Origin: Hypericum androsaemum | Taxonomy: Eukaryota > Streptophyta > Magnoliopsida > Malpighiales > Hypericaceae | Assembly (NCBI GenBank): GCA_963995505.1 | Contig: OZ023181.1 | Span: forward strand, 24,796,366-24,860,365 | Direction of reading: 5' to 3' | Length of the DNA: 64,000 bases | Shown: one piece after another, positions 25,470 through 37,294 of the stretch | Position numbering within the stretch: the first letter of the stretch is position 1 | Layout of the letters: every line of letters starts with the position of its first letter | The notes under the pieces: generated by a model | Database searches by the model: none | Told to the model about the DNA's origin: nothing | What the model saw: only the letters and a program-made list of their open reading frames with translations | Made by a program: the position numbers and the translations under genes

Positions 25470-27705
25470 ATGGAGACCAAAATAGCTGCTTGCTATGCTC
25501 GTGGGGGAGCCTTGTTAGGTGGTGTCTCTCATCAGCACTCTAAAGCTTCGGTGTCTGCACCTACCATGTCTGCTTCCTTCATCACCTCCAGGGTAATGCT
25601 TCTATCATTGACCAACGAAAGGCCTCGAGTTTAAACCGTGGGAATGCAGTTGTGTTAAAACTATGTATTATGATCTGACGGTTCGAACTTAGATTAGTTG
25701 AGTTAGTGAGTTGTTGGATTCTAAGTGGTTTTCACCCCAAAAAAAAAGTAACTTGTGCTTGCATTCATTATGTGGGCCTCTCACTATCAATAGAACTCTG
25801 TAGATACTAAGTAAGCACCTCCAAGCCAATTTAGCACATGAAATTGAGAAGATAGAAGTAGGAAAGGTGCATCTGTGGACTTTTTAAGTTAAGTAGGTGA
25901 AATTGCATTGCAGACTCTGAAATCAAGCTTTCTAGGCGGAGAATCTTGGCGGTTGGTACCGAGGGCGTCATCGAAGCTCGGAAGATCAAGGGCCTCTGCT
26001 GCTGGTGTAATCAAATGCGAGCTCGGAGATAGCTTGGTGAGTAACGATATGTTATCAGGACCTGACACTTTGTTTTGGTTCATATGAATTTTATGAATAG
26101 AAGTCTTGGTGCATCTGCAGGAGGAATTCCTCGCCAAGGCGACCCCGGATAAGGGACTCATCAGGCTGATGATGTGCATGGGAGAGGCGATTAGGACCAT
26201 TGCATTCAAGGTCAGGACAGCTTCTTGTGGAGGGACACAATGTGTCAACTCCTTCGGAGATGAGCAGCTCGCTGTTGATATGCTTGCCGACAAGCTTCTT
26301 TTTGAGGTTAGTTTCGATGTGCATATCGTTGTTCATTCGAAAATGTATCTTCCATTTAGTTGCTTGTATGAATTGTGACAACATTTCTCAGTCAAACAAG
26401 TTCTTAAGAGAACTATCTGGTCCCTTTTAAGCTCTGATGATGCAGATAAAAATCAAGTTCTTGCTAAAAGAGTTTACCACTGGCATATTCTAGACTTGTT
26501 AGGACGAATGCATTTAAATCAACATCCACCTGACATGTCTTACGTTCTTGATCTGCAGGCATTGCAGCACTCTCACTTCTGCAAATATGCCTGCTCCGAA
26601 GAAGTACCCGAGCTGCAAGATATGGGAGGTCCAATTGAAGGTAGGTACTTCTCGTGCTCGGACTTGGTATCCATAGTTGTGTTCTGGTATCTGCTGCCTT
26701 GAACCTTGAATCAAAATCTACTCAATTGCCCCTCTCACAATTGTTGCACGACAACGAGCAGGTGGATTCAGCGTTGCCTTTGATCCCCTTGACGGGTCCA
26801 GCATTGTTGACACAAACTTCTCAGTGGGAACCATCTTCGGAGTGTGGCCAGGAGATAAATTAACTGGTGTTACAGGGGGAGACCAAGTAGCTGCAGCTAT
26901 GGGAGTCTACGGTCCCCGAACTACATATGTTCTTGCTCTTAAGGACTACCCCGGAACCCACGAGTTCCTTCTTCTCGATGAAGGTACTCTTTTGAACACT
27001 TGACCTCAATAACAACCTTTTACTTTCTCCTCCTCCTCCTCATCCGAGGACCTTTATGTGGTGGAATGATTTTCAGGAAAGTGGCAACTCGTGAAGGAGA
27101 CAACCGAAATCGGAGAAGGGAAGATGTTCTCCCCTGGTAACTTGAGAGCTACATTCGACAATTCGGACTATGAAAAGGTTCCTTGTTCATCCAAACTACA
27201 TCCCTCTGTTATGAAAACCTGGTACTGATGTCCTAAACCATTCCGCATTTTTCTGTCGTGACTCAACAGCTGATCAATTACTACATAAAGGAGAAGTACA
27301 CCTTGAGATACACAGGAGGAATGGTTCCGGACGTCAACCAGGTAAACGAAAACTTTCTCACTCGATCTAAACCAAATAGAAATTTGAGACAAGAATCCTA
27401 ACAAACTACAATTCCAAGTGCAGATCATCGTAAAAGAGAAGGGTATCTTCACGAACGTACTTTCGCCAACCACAAAAGCGAAGCTGAGACTGCTGTTTGA
27501 GGTGGCTCCATTGGGACTACTGGTTGAGAAAGCTGGAGGTTACAGCAGCGATGGACACATCTCCGTGCTAGACAAGGTGATTACCCTGCTCGACGAAAGA
27601 ACCCAAGTCGCATACGGATCAAAGAATGAGATCATCAGGTTTGAGGAGACCCTCTACGGGAAATCGAGGCTCAAGGCTGGTGTTCCCGTTAATGCTGCAG
27701 CTTAA
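25470..27705 (+). CDS. SBPASE: Sedoheptulose-1,7-bisphosphatase, chloroplastic
   Basis: Dephosphorylates sedoheptulose-1,7-bisphosphate in the regenerative Calvin-Benson cycle, in the stroma. Eight exons join in frame: 25470-25592, 25914-26036, 26121-26306, 26559-26640, 26762-26983, 27077-27177, 27270-27341 and 27424-27705, giving 396 residues. The N-terminal about 75 residues are Ser/Ala-rich, a transit peptide. The thioredoxin-regulated Cys pair CGGTQC is at residues 118 and 123. The metal-binding motif DPLDGSS is in exon 5, and [10 protein letters not shown] and the substrate-binding [12 protein letters not shown] follow. Light activation through the Cys pair is known for the family. Confidence 0.97.
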
Positions 27706-27838
27706 TGCACTACTACTAGCTCTGTACCCTTGCTTCTATTTATTATTGGAATGAGAGAAGAAAATCCCTCAGGTTCTTGTGATGTATGATTAGCTCTGTA
27801 CTTGTTTCTTATAAAATCATTATCTAAGATGAAACTAA

Positions 27839-28081
27839 TGACAAGTATCCGTTACTACCATATCTGGCTGTAATTCTTTCCCTTGATTCCAGCTATTCGA
27901 ATCATATCATGCTGGCAAATCCTTCCATCTCTGGCTCCTCATAATTTTCATAACTGATCCAGATCTTCCTCAAACAGCTTCTATGATCTCCGCCTATAAA
28001 TATCAATTGTAATCAATAGCATAGTTGTATAAATGTAACCTTCGACAAAGCAATGAGATGTGAAAATTTTCAATCTGTTCA
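27839..28081 (+). repeat. Copia element 1, 5' LTR
   Basis: TGACAAG..TGTTCA, with a TATAAATA-like box at about 27993-28000. The PBS follows directly. Confidence 0.94.
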
Positions 28082-28094
28082 TGGTATCAGAGCC
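28082..28094 (+). other. Primer-binding site, initiator tRNA-Met
   Basis: TGGTATCAGAGCC directly after the 5' LTR. Confidence 0.93.
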
Positions 28095-28145
28095 ATAAGC
28101 TCTAGCTGAGAAAATCTTCCCAAATCAGCCTTCACCAAAGTTCCA

Positions 28146-31100
28146 ATGGCTGCTACGCCCACCCTTCCCAACCCTTTCACACAACTATCTGAGAAATTAA
28201 CTCCTTAAAATTTTTTTACCTAGAAAGCTCAAATGGAGCCAGTGCTGTATAGTTACGATCTCTATGAACATGTTGATGGGACTCTTTCACCGCCATCAAA
28301 GACCATTGCTGGTGAAGGTGACGGAGTGATGGTTCCCAACCCAGCTTACAAAGCCTGGTTCAAGAATGATCAGAGGGTCGTGGCGCTGCTAAACTCCTCT
28401 GTCTCCAGCCCAATCCTTCCTCAAGTTGTTGGCTGCAAGTCAGCAAAAGAGGTGTGGGATCGCCTCACCCGTATCTATGGTACGAGTTCTATTGCTCAGA
28501 TTACACGGCTCGAGAAAAGCTTCTACGGTCTGTCCAAGGGAACATACACCATTGACGCATACCTACATCGGGCTAAAGATATAGCGGATCAACTCGCCAT
28601 CTTTGGAGAACCCGTCTCGGACAGAGATCTTGTCAAGCGGGTTGTTAATGGTCTCGATGAAGCCTATAGACCCTTCGTCAGGTCAATCAAGGTCCGGCCA
28701 GATCCCTTGTCTATTGAAGACCTTCATTCACTTCTCCTCAAAGAAGAATAGGTTGTCAAGCGCCTGGATGCCCCGGTTCAACTCCTCCCTTCAGTGAACT
28801 ATGGGGCCAAGACGTCGTCTCGCGGCCGTGGCGGACAAACCAGCTGAGGAAGGGCATTAGTCCTCCTCATCACCGAGTGGCTACTCTGGCCACCAGCACC
28901 ATTATTCTGAACCGCCTGGGTCGGGATACAACAACAGTGGAGTAGGCATTTTGGGCTCTGGACCAGGCCCACGTCGACCTCCATCTGGAAATGGGTTTCC
29001 ACAATTCTGGAATCCGGATACTGAGATACAATGCCACAATTGCCTTGGTTATGGGCACAAATATTGCAATTGCTCGTCAGCTCCGCGTACTGGATCTAAC
29101 AAGCCGGGGGGGGCAAGTGCATCACACCACATCGCCGCAGGGGTCATGGGTACTGGACTCAGGAATAATGCACCACGTGACGTCAGATCTCAATAACCTC
29201 CATGTCCACTCTGAGTACACTGGTCCGGAAGAAGTTCAATTTGGTAATGGACAAAAACTCCCAATCTCCCATGTTGGTGCCACGAGCTTTCCGTTGTCTA
29301 AGTCTTCTGTCAATTTGTAAAATGTTCTATGTGTTCCTCAATGCTGCACTAACCTTATTTTTCTTAGTGCGCTAACCCGGGATAATAACATTGTTGTTAA
29401 ATTTTTTGGTGATCGTTTTCTTGTCAAAAACCAGGTGACGAGGGAGATTTTGTATCAAGGCCGGAATAACAGAGGCCTCTACTCGCTCAATGTTCCATTA
29501 GTCGCATCTCCTCCAAGAGTCAACTTTGCATCTGTTCCGTCTATTAGTGTATGGCACCAACGTTTCGGTCATGTTAATTTCAATGCCGTGAAAACTGTAC
29601 TTCATTCGCAGTCTCTTTCTTATTCTAATAAACGACTGTCTAATCTTTGTCTTGGGTACAGTGTCGCAAAAATCCATAAGTTACCCTTTCTTGTATCGTC
29701 CTTTCATGCATCTGGTCCCTTGGATCTTGTTTGTAGTGATATTTGGGGACCTTCCCCATGAAGTCTTTTGATGGTTTCTCCTACTATGTTGTGTTTTATG
29801 ATCACTACAGTAAATTTGTCTGGCTATATTTCTTAAGACACAAATCTAACCTGTTTGACGTATTTGTTCAATTTCGTACCCAGGTAGAAAAATACTTTGG
29901 TTGACCGATTAAAACCTTTCAATCCGACTTCCAAGCTTTAACCAAATACTTTCAAACCAATGGGATTACACACCATGTCTCCTGCCCGTACACACCCGAG
30001 CAAAATGAATGTGTTGAACGTAAACACAGGCATCTTGTTGAAACCGGTTTGGCAATTCTTCACCATGCGTCAATTCCCCTACATTATTGGTCACTGATAT
30101 TTGAGTCTGCTGCCTATATAATAAACCATATGCCCACACCATTGCTACACAATGAGTCACCTTTCCAAAAATTATTTGGGGAAGCACCAAACTTGACGAA
30201 CTTGCGCATAATAGGTTGTCTTTGTTACCTGTGGTTGCGACCTATCACCAAGCATAAACTTGAACCCCGATCCTCCCCGTGCATCTTTATGGGATATAGC
30301 CGGCAACACAAGGAATATCGATGTTTTGATTTATCAAGTCATAAGTTTCACGTTTTCCGTCATGTGCTCTTTGACGAGTCGGTATTTTCTTTTGCAAATC
30401 CGAACTTTCGTGGTCGTCAACAAGCCCAGTCTAGTACCCCTGCATCCCCAGGTCACGGCCCCCTCCATTTTCCTCTTCCAGATGTCAAGCCCCTACACAT
30501 GCCTAATGGGCCTTTACCAAACAGCCCACTGCCCAGCACCAGCTCTTCGGGCCGAACTGAGCAAAGCCCACCAAGTGGTGAGCCCACTGTTGGATCTGTC
30601 CAAAGTACACCGCAACCTGTATCAAGTGCTTCTGATTGGCCCGCTTCAGTTACACCATGCGTCAATTCCCCTACATTATTGGTCATTGGTATTTGAGTCT
30701 GCTACCTATATAATAAACCATATGCCCACACCATTGCTACACAATGAGTCACCTTTCCAAAAATTATTTGGGGAAGCACCAAACTTGACGAACTTGCGCA
30801 TAATAGGTTATCTTTATTACCCGTGGTTGCGACCTATCACCAAGCATAAACTTGAACCCCGATCCTCCCCATGCGTCTTTATGGGATATAGCCGGCAACA
30901 CAAGAGATATCGATGTTTTAATTTATCAAGTCATAAGTTTCACGTTTCCCGTCATGTGCTCTTTGACGAGTCGGTATTTCCTTTTGCAGATCCAAACTTT
31001 CGTGGTCATCAACAAGCCCAGTCCAGTACCCCTGCATCCCCAGGTCATGGCCCCCTCCATTTTCCTCTTCCAGACGTCGAGCCCCTACACATGCCTAATG

Positions 31101-32850
31101 GGCCTTTACCAAACAGCCCATTGCCCAGCACCAGCTCTTCGGGCCGAACTGAGCAAAGCCCACCAAATGGTGAGCCCACTGTTAGATCTGCCCAAAGTAC
31201 ACCGCCACCTGTATCAAGTGCTTCTGATCGGCCCGCTTCAGTTGCACCACCTCTCCAAGTGTATACTCGAAGGAAAACACAACAAGTACAATATGCACCT
31301 CTTCTATTGCCACTGGTGATGCAAACCAATCAACATCCTATGGTCACTTGATCCAAGGCCAAAATGCAGCCTCCACAAGCACTCACAGCAGCAACCACAT
31401 ATTCTCCCACCTGTTTCTCAAAGGCAATTAAAGATCCTAAGTGGAGAGAAGCAATGGCAGACGAGTTTCGTGCTCTTTTGGCCAACAAGACATGGGTATT
31501 AGTCCCTCGTTCTCAAGCTATCAATGTTTTGGGCAACAAATGGGTCTTTCGTATCAAATAAAAACCTGACAGTACGGTGGACAGATATAAGGCCTGCTTA
31601 GTGGCCAAAGGCTTCCAACAGCGGCCCGGGATAGACTTCTCCAACACCTTCAGTCCGGTAATCAAACCGGTGAGGGTTCGGCTTCTCTTATCCATTGCTA
31701 TTTCAAATGGCTGGCATATTAGGCAGATGGATGTCTCAAATGCATTTCTACATGGCACTCTTACTGAAGCAATCTATATGAAACAGCCGCAAGGTTTTGT
31801 TCATCCCGATTATCTGCACCATGTTTGCCGGCTGCTCAAATCACTCTATGGTCTTAAGTAAGCGCCTCGAGCATGGTTCTACTACTTAAAATCTGCTCTC
31901 ACTGCCTTCGGCTTTCGCGGCTCTCACACTGATACGTCACTTTTTTATTATGCCCGCTGCAACACAAGGCTGTTCGTCCTAATTTACGTGGATGATATTA
32001 TAGCTACTGGTAACGACACAATGTTACTTGAACTACTGCTCCAACACTTGCAGACAAGATTCTCAATTAAAGATCTTGGGCGGCTAAATTATTTTCTTGG
32101 TGTGGAGGTCACATGGCATAATCATGGATTACATTTCTGTCAACGCAAGTACATAACAAAAATCCTAGAGAAATCCAAAATGCTGGATTGTAATGACATG
32201 GCGACACCTGATGCACCAGTCCATAGCGAGCCTCAAAGCCATAAAGATTGTGACACACTGCTCTATCGGCAAATCGTGGGCAGCCTTCAATATCTCGGCA
32301 TTACGCGTCCTGAAATTGCGTTCACAGTTGGACGAGCAGCTCAAACGATGCATGATCCCACTCCGGCCAGCTGGGCTCGTGTTAAGCGTATCCTCTGTTA
32401 TCTGAAAGGAATACCTGATCATGGTCTTCAACTCAGACATACGGCTGTTCACAATCTTTTAGGCTTCAGCGATGCTGATTGGGCCAGTGATGTAACTGAT
32501 TGTCGATCAACCACAGGATATGTGATTTATCTTGGTCCAAATCTGATCTCCTGTGCTTCTCGTAAGCAAAAATTAGTATCTAGATCATCTACCAAGGCGG
32601 AATACAGAGCGGTAGCCACTGTTGCTTTAGAGATTATCTAGCTGCAATCTTTATTGCACGAAATTTAGATTCCTTGCTCCGCCTCGCCTGCCAATCCGGT
32701 GTCTCACAGTCGCTCCAAAGACATGGAGATCGACTTTCACTTCGTCCATGAAAGAGTCGCTGACGGCCGACTCAATGTCTGGTACATATCTGGCAAAGAT
32801 CAAGTCGTCGACATTCTCACAAAGCCGTTGCATCGCATCCGCTTTCAAGA
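28146..32850 (+). pseudogene. Copia element 1 gag-pol, multiply interrupted
   Basis: The Gag region (28233-28751) is followed by a CCHC knuckle (CHNCLGYGHKYCNC, about 29030-29075), a protease-like VLDSG (about 29150), a GAG-pre-integrase block with VWHQRFGHVNF, integrase fragments, RT (31430-32200, with IYVDDIIATG) and RNase H (DADWAS, to about 32850). Several stops and frame changes separate the pieces, for example near 28208, 31561 and 31861. Not functional. Confidence 0.93.
30061..31244 (+). repeat. 592-bp tandem duplication inside copia element 1 pol
   Basis: 30061-30652 is repeated at 30653-31244 with a few percent divergence. Both units start at CACCATGCGTCAATTCCC. The unit covers the integrase C-terminal part and a Pro/Ser-rich linker, so the element is about 0.6 kb longer than its parent form. 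Confidence 0.93.
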
Positions 32851-32889
32851 ACTCAGGTCGTTCCTCCCCGTCAGCTTGAGGGGGCGTAA

Positions 32890-33132
32890 TGACAAGTACC
32901 CGTTACTACCATATCTGGCTGCAATCCTCTCCCTTGATTCCAGCTATTCAAATCATATCACGCTGGCAAATCCTTCCATCTCTGGCTCTTCATGATTCCC
33001 ATAACTGATCCGGATCTTCCTCAAACGGCTTCCATAATTTCTGCCAGTAAATATCAATTGTAATCAATAGCATAGCTGTATAAATGTAACCTTCAATAAA
33101 GCAATGAGATGTGAAGAATTTCAATCTGTTCA
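32890..33132 (+). repeat. Copia element 1, 3' LTR
   Basis: Partner of 27839-28081. It is preceded by the purine-rich TTGAGGGGGCG. It ends 329 bp upstream of the SRPBCC reading frame. Confidence 0.94.
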
Positions 33133-33461
33133 GAAACTACTTGGATAATGCAATGTTCCCCCCAGCTAGCTTAATTGAAGTGTAACATGTTGCACAGCAA
33201 GAACACTATTTTGTCCTGAGATGTGAACATGCTTACAACATCCTAACCGAAATATCCGAATTTGACGTTCTCCAAAATATCCGAATGTGACTCACAAGGA
33301 AGCCAAGCTATCCTAGTGAATTTCTCCCAAGTTGTTGTAGTTATCGCCATTGTATTTTCACGAAAAACAATGTTAAAGGATGTTCCATTTAAAAACTGTT
33401 CGTCTTCATCAGATTTGGCCACCAATTTGAGAGGCAGCAGCAATTAATAGAATTAAATCCT

Positions 33462-34031
33462 ATGGTACATATGCCTTCTTTCTCTGACTGTCTTTTTGAA
33501 CATACAGAAATTAATTTGGTGCGTTACGCATATATACAGGCAGTTGTTGCTGAGCCAGGAAAAGTAAAATGGAGAGGCTCGGTTGGTGGCATAGTTGATG
33601 CACCAATCGAGAAGGTGTGGCCAATTGTATCTCAGACCAAGAAGCTACACCAATGGATGCCAATGGTGGAGAGGTGCACGGAGCTAGAAGGAGAAGAAGG
33701 CGTTTCGGGGTACGCGCGCCTTGTCTCGGGCTTCATGTTCCCTCGACAAGACAACGAGCGGTCATGGATCAAGGAGAGGTTGGTCTCCATGGACGCTGCT
33801 TCCTACAGCTACGCTTACAAGATGGAAGCATGCAACGTCGGGTTAGATGGATCGGTCAACTCGTTGAGGCTTGTTGATTATGGAGATGATGGTAATTCCA
33901 CGTTGGTCACTTGGTCGTTCGAGATTGACCCAATTCAAGATACTTGTGAGGATGGTATTGTTGATTATCTTGGTTTCTTGTACAAGTCTTGCATTAACCG
34001 GATTGGAGCCGCCATACAAGCCGGAGACTGA
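33462..34031 (+). CDS. Lachrymatory-factor-synthase-like SRPBCC protein
   Basis: Belongs to the polyketide cyclase/dehydrase (START-like, SRPBCC) fold related to onion lachrymatory-factor synthase. Plant homologues outside Allium have no established reaction. Visible blocks are WRGSVGGIVDAPIEKVWPIVSQ, HQWMPMVERC, SWIKERLVSMD, LVTWSFEIDP and a C-terminal amphipathic helix DGIVDYLGFLYKSCINRI. The longest frame gives 189 residues, but homology starts only around residue 30 (AEPGKVKWRG). A TATATACAG acceptor just before GCAGTTGTTGC (33541) suggests an unseen first exon, so the annotated start is doubtful. A copia LTR ends 329 bp upstream. Confidence 0.82.
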   Translation: MVHMPSFSDCLFEHTEINLVRYAYIQAVVAEPGKVKWRGSVGGIVDAPIEKVWPIVSQTKKLHQWMPMVERCTELEGEEGVSGYARLVSGFMFPRQDNERSWIKERLVSMDAASYSYAYKMEACNVGLDGSVNSLRLVDYGDDGNSTLVTWSFEIDPIQDTCEDGIVDYLGFLYKSCINRIGAAIQAGD

Positions 34032-34995
34032 ATTTTTTTCTCTCTTTTTTTTGTATTTCATGTGGTGTAAAAGAGAACACAATGTAACTCAATCAAGTGT
34101 TCTGTGTAATTAAGGTTTCTCTCGGGTATTTCGAGACGAAGAAAATGAGGTGGAGCTAGCAAATCGAACGTTAAATTTTGGGTGGATGATTTGGGATGTG
34201 GTTGTTCCAGTTATTCTTCGAGAAATTAAGGAAGCATTAAGGAAAACACTCAAAATAAAATTCTCGATCTATCGTAAATCTAGAGTCTAAAAATATGGTT
34301 AGGGAATTTTCGTATACATTTACTTTACTTTTGGTATAATTAAATGTTAGATCTTGGACTTTATGGTCTTTTAAAAATATTTTTTGAATTCATGTACGAA
34401 CTCATCATAAGTTTATGATGTGTGTTTATTCCGTATCTTAAAATTTGTTCTTTAGTACAGATGGTCTAATTCTTTTTGTTTCAGTTTTTTAAGATGAATT
34501 AAAACTTTGCTTATAAAAAAACTAATTCTTGTATATACATTAACTCCACAATTACAAAAGACCTACTTGAGAATAAGAAAGAACGTCTGGACTACTGGCG
34601 GATGATACTATAGAGAAGCTCGTGACGATTTATGGTTGCTTGGTCCAAGTGAAAGTTTAGACTAAACCTATTTTATCGAGTTTCAACCTTATAAATAGAG
34701 AAAGACTAATAAAAAAATTATCTGATCATACTTAATTTCGAATTTGTGGTTGTATATTATGATAGCGGTTACCTTAACTACATCAAAATCGCCACAACAA
34801 TTCAAGGGTACCTCTCAAAAAATTCGGGATAACTTCACACCATGTTTTAATCATAGTCTCCAAAGGTGGAAAACTCCATTGGGGAACTTAATTGCCTTGT
34901 TTTATATAGCAATAATCCAGTTCTCGCAGTAGTAGTTGTCGCGAACACTACTGTTAATATCGGTACATTGCTTAAGGACGAAGCTTACGAAGCAA
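34032..34995. other. Intergenic
   Basis: AT-rich 3' flank of the SRPBCC gene. No gene or repeat recognised. Confidence 0.5.
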
Positions 34996-35156
34996 AACTC
35001 TGCGATTCCGATGGAGATTCTTGGAAGTGGTGAAAACGACGTAGAATTTGGAAATTGACGGGGGAGTAAAAGATGTGCCGAACTCTGCGATTCTGATGGA
35101 GATTCTTCGAAGTGGTGAAAACTACGTGGAATTTGGAAATTGACGGGGGAGTAAAA

Positions 35157-36610
35157 ACATTGTTTTAAAATACGGATTTTAGTACGGACTGGATTTTATC
35201 CGTTCTTCGGTCCAATCGGGATCAGACCGGTATTTCGGCCGGTCGGATCGGAATTTTTTATTTAATTTTTAATTAAAATATAGGTAAATAATAATAGTTA
35301 GATAAATATAGGTGCAGTCTTCTGCACGTTTCCAACTTCCAGAAAACCCACAACCTTCTCTCTCCTTTGGGAAAAAAGTTAGGGAAAAGTCCACTTTAGT
35401 ACTCTGTAGTATCGCCCAAAATCACTTTAGTACCCTGTGGTAAAAAACCGATCAATCGAGTCATACCTACCAGAACCCTGCCCGAACCTACCAGAACCCT
35501 GCCCGAACTACGTGGCCAGCCACTTTTTGGACATCCATCTCCTTCCCTCCTCCTCCTCCTCCTCCCCTCCGCCGCCTCCTCCCCTCCGCGTCCTCCTCCT
35601 CCTCCGCGTCCTCCTCCTCCTCCTCCTCCGCGTCCTCCGCGTCCTCCTCCTCCTCTCCGCGTCCTCCTCCTCCGCGTCCTCCTCCTCCACCTCTCCGCGT
35701 CCTCCTCCTCCTCCTCCTCCTCCTCTCCAAGTCCTCCTCCTCCTCCTCCTCCTCCTCTCCAAGTGGCGCCACGTCATCAAAATTTGGTGATGTGGCTGGC
35801 CACGTAGTTCGGGCAGGGTTCGGGCAGGTCCGGGCAGCTACCCGAGGATCTTTTTGATGTTAATTAGAATAAGTATGACTCGATTGATCGATTTTTTACC
35901 ACAGGGTACTAAAGTGATTTTGGGCGATACCACAAAGTATTAAAGTGGACTTTTCCCAAAAAGTTATCAACCTTATCTCTCCCACCCAATCTTATCTCTC
36001 TTCTCCAGAAATTTCCTCCTCCAATTATTTCCTCTCTCTCCTCTTAACTATTTGTCTATTTCTCTTTCCTTGTCTTCCCTGCCAAATCCTTCGATTACAC
36101 CTTCTCAAATAATTTCATCTCTACTTAAATCTCACCTTCATCTCTCCAACATTCAAAAAGGCAAAAACCACATCATCATCATAATTAAGCGAGGGAGAAG
36201 ATGACGAAGGTTCCACTTTTAGACGCCATGATTCTACTTTTAGTGCATCAAATTTTGTTTTCTAGGGACGGAGCTGGAGACGACGTCGTACCGAGGTCGA
36301 GCTGGAGTGGAGACGCCGGAAAGGAGGTGACGCTGGCGATGGTCGGTCGGTCGCGGAGCTGGAGTGGAATGCGGACGCCGCCTGGAGTGGCCAATTTTTT
36401 TAGGGTTTTAGTCGGGACGGGACCTTATTCAGTATAAATTTCAGGCAATTAATTAAGTTCTGGTCTTTTTTGGTCAAAACGAAACTAAAAATCGTCCGGT
36501 CGAACCAAAAAATGGACAGTTTGACCAGAGGCTGTTTTTCACTGTAAAAACGGACCGCTTGAAGGAATGATTTGCGGTCCGATTGATCGGAATGTTTTTT
36601 TTTTAACTAT
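35157..36610. mobile_element. hAT-like non-autonomous transposon inside the 85-bp array
   Basis: It interrupts the array at GAGTAAAA, which is present as an 8-bp duplication at 35149-35156 and 36611-36618. Removing the insert restores the repeat unit. An 8-bp duplication is the hAT hallmark. The left end TTGTTTTAAAATACGG followed by CGG/CCGG-rich runs resembles common plant hAT MITEs; the ends match each other only weakly. A 78-codon frame (36201-36437) has no recognisable domain. Confidence 0.75.
35382..35957. mobile_element. Mutator-type MITE nested in the hAT-like element
   Basis: 576 bp with TIRs of at least 85 bp (starting GGGAAAAGTCCACTTTAGTA) and a perfect 9-bp target duplication AAAAAGTTA (35373-35381 and 35958-35966), the Mutator size. 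The centre is a (TCC)n/(CTC)n expansion (35540-35760) that yields long low-complexity frames on both strands, which are not genes. The TIRs match the element at 15701-15946. Confidence 0.92.
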
Positions 36611-36882
36611 GAGTAAAAGATGTGTAGAACTCTGCGATTCCGATGGAGATTCTTGGAAGTGGTGAAAACGACGTGGATTTTGGAAATTGACGGGGGAGTA
36701 AAAGATGTGCCGAACTCTGCAATTCCGATGGAGATTCTTGGAAGCGGTGAAAACTACGTGGAATTTGGAAATTGATGGGAGAGTAAAAGATATACAGAAC
36801 TCTACGATTCTGATGAGATTCTTGGAAGTGGTGAAAACGACGTGAAATTTGAAAATTGACGGGGGAGTAAAAGATGTGCAAA

Positions 36883-37294
36883 ACACCCATATTACATAGA
36901 CCGTTACCCACCACTTGGGTCCCTCCCTACATTATCGATTGCTACCCCTTCTGGAAGGAGAAGGACTACTATTTAATATTATTCATACAGGCACTATAAT
37001 TAGGGAATCATCTAGGAAATTTGGTTTGTGGTCTGGGGCAATAATATTTAACAAATTTTGTATTGCTAAATGATTTGTACGTCGCACTATATTTTCAATA
37101 ATTCTCTTGAAATAAATCTTGAGAGTAACCATTTTAAGGCAGTCTTGAAAGTAAGTGGCACATTAAGAAGAGTCATATTTAGTCACCACATGATCTGACA
37201 GCATTAGAAAGTTGACGTGGCATACAGTTATCTGTCTGGTTTGACATTAATCGTATAATACAGATCTCAGAAGTTTGGCCAAATATCCCTATTA
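36883..37294. other. Intergenic
   Basis: No coding frame or repeat recognised. Confidence 0.5.

Larger units (their letters stand above)
27839..33132 (+). mobile_element. Ty1/copia LTR retrotransposon, degraded
   Basis: A 5294-bp element with 243-bp LTRs that differ at about 22 positions (about 9%), mostly transitions, so it is old. A 7-bp repeat GAAACTA flanks it (27831-27837 and 33133-33139) with one extra A on the left. Order: LTR, PBS, gag, protease, integrase, RT, RNase H, purine-rich tract, LTR. Integrase before RT defines copia. It lies between SBPase and the SRPBCC gene. Confidence 0.96.
34996..36882. repeat. 85-bp tandem repeat array, five units, interrupted
   Basis: Units start AACTCTGCGATTC at 34996 and 35081, then at 36628, 36713 and 36798 (AACTCTACGATTC in the last). 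The spacing is 85 bp within each block. The unit holds TGGAGATTCTT and GAAATTGACGGGGGAG. The array is split between the second and third units by a 1454-bp insertion. Confidence 0.93.

Noticed and set aside
35437..35790. Long Ser/Pro-rich and Arg/Glu-rich frames on both strands
   Set aside because: Products of the trinucleotide repeat inside a MITE; every frame is open because the repeat lacks stops.
34996..36882. Regular repeats considered as a CRISPR array
   Set aside because: The 85-bp units are contiguous without unique spacers, in a plant genome with introns and retrotransposons.
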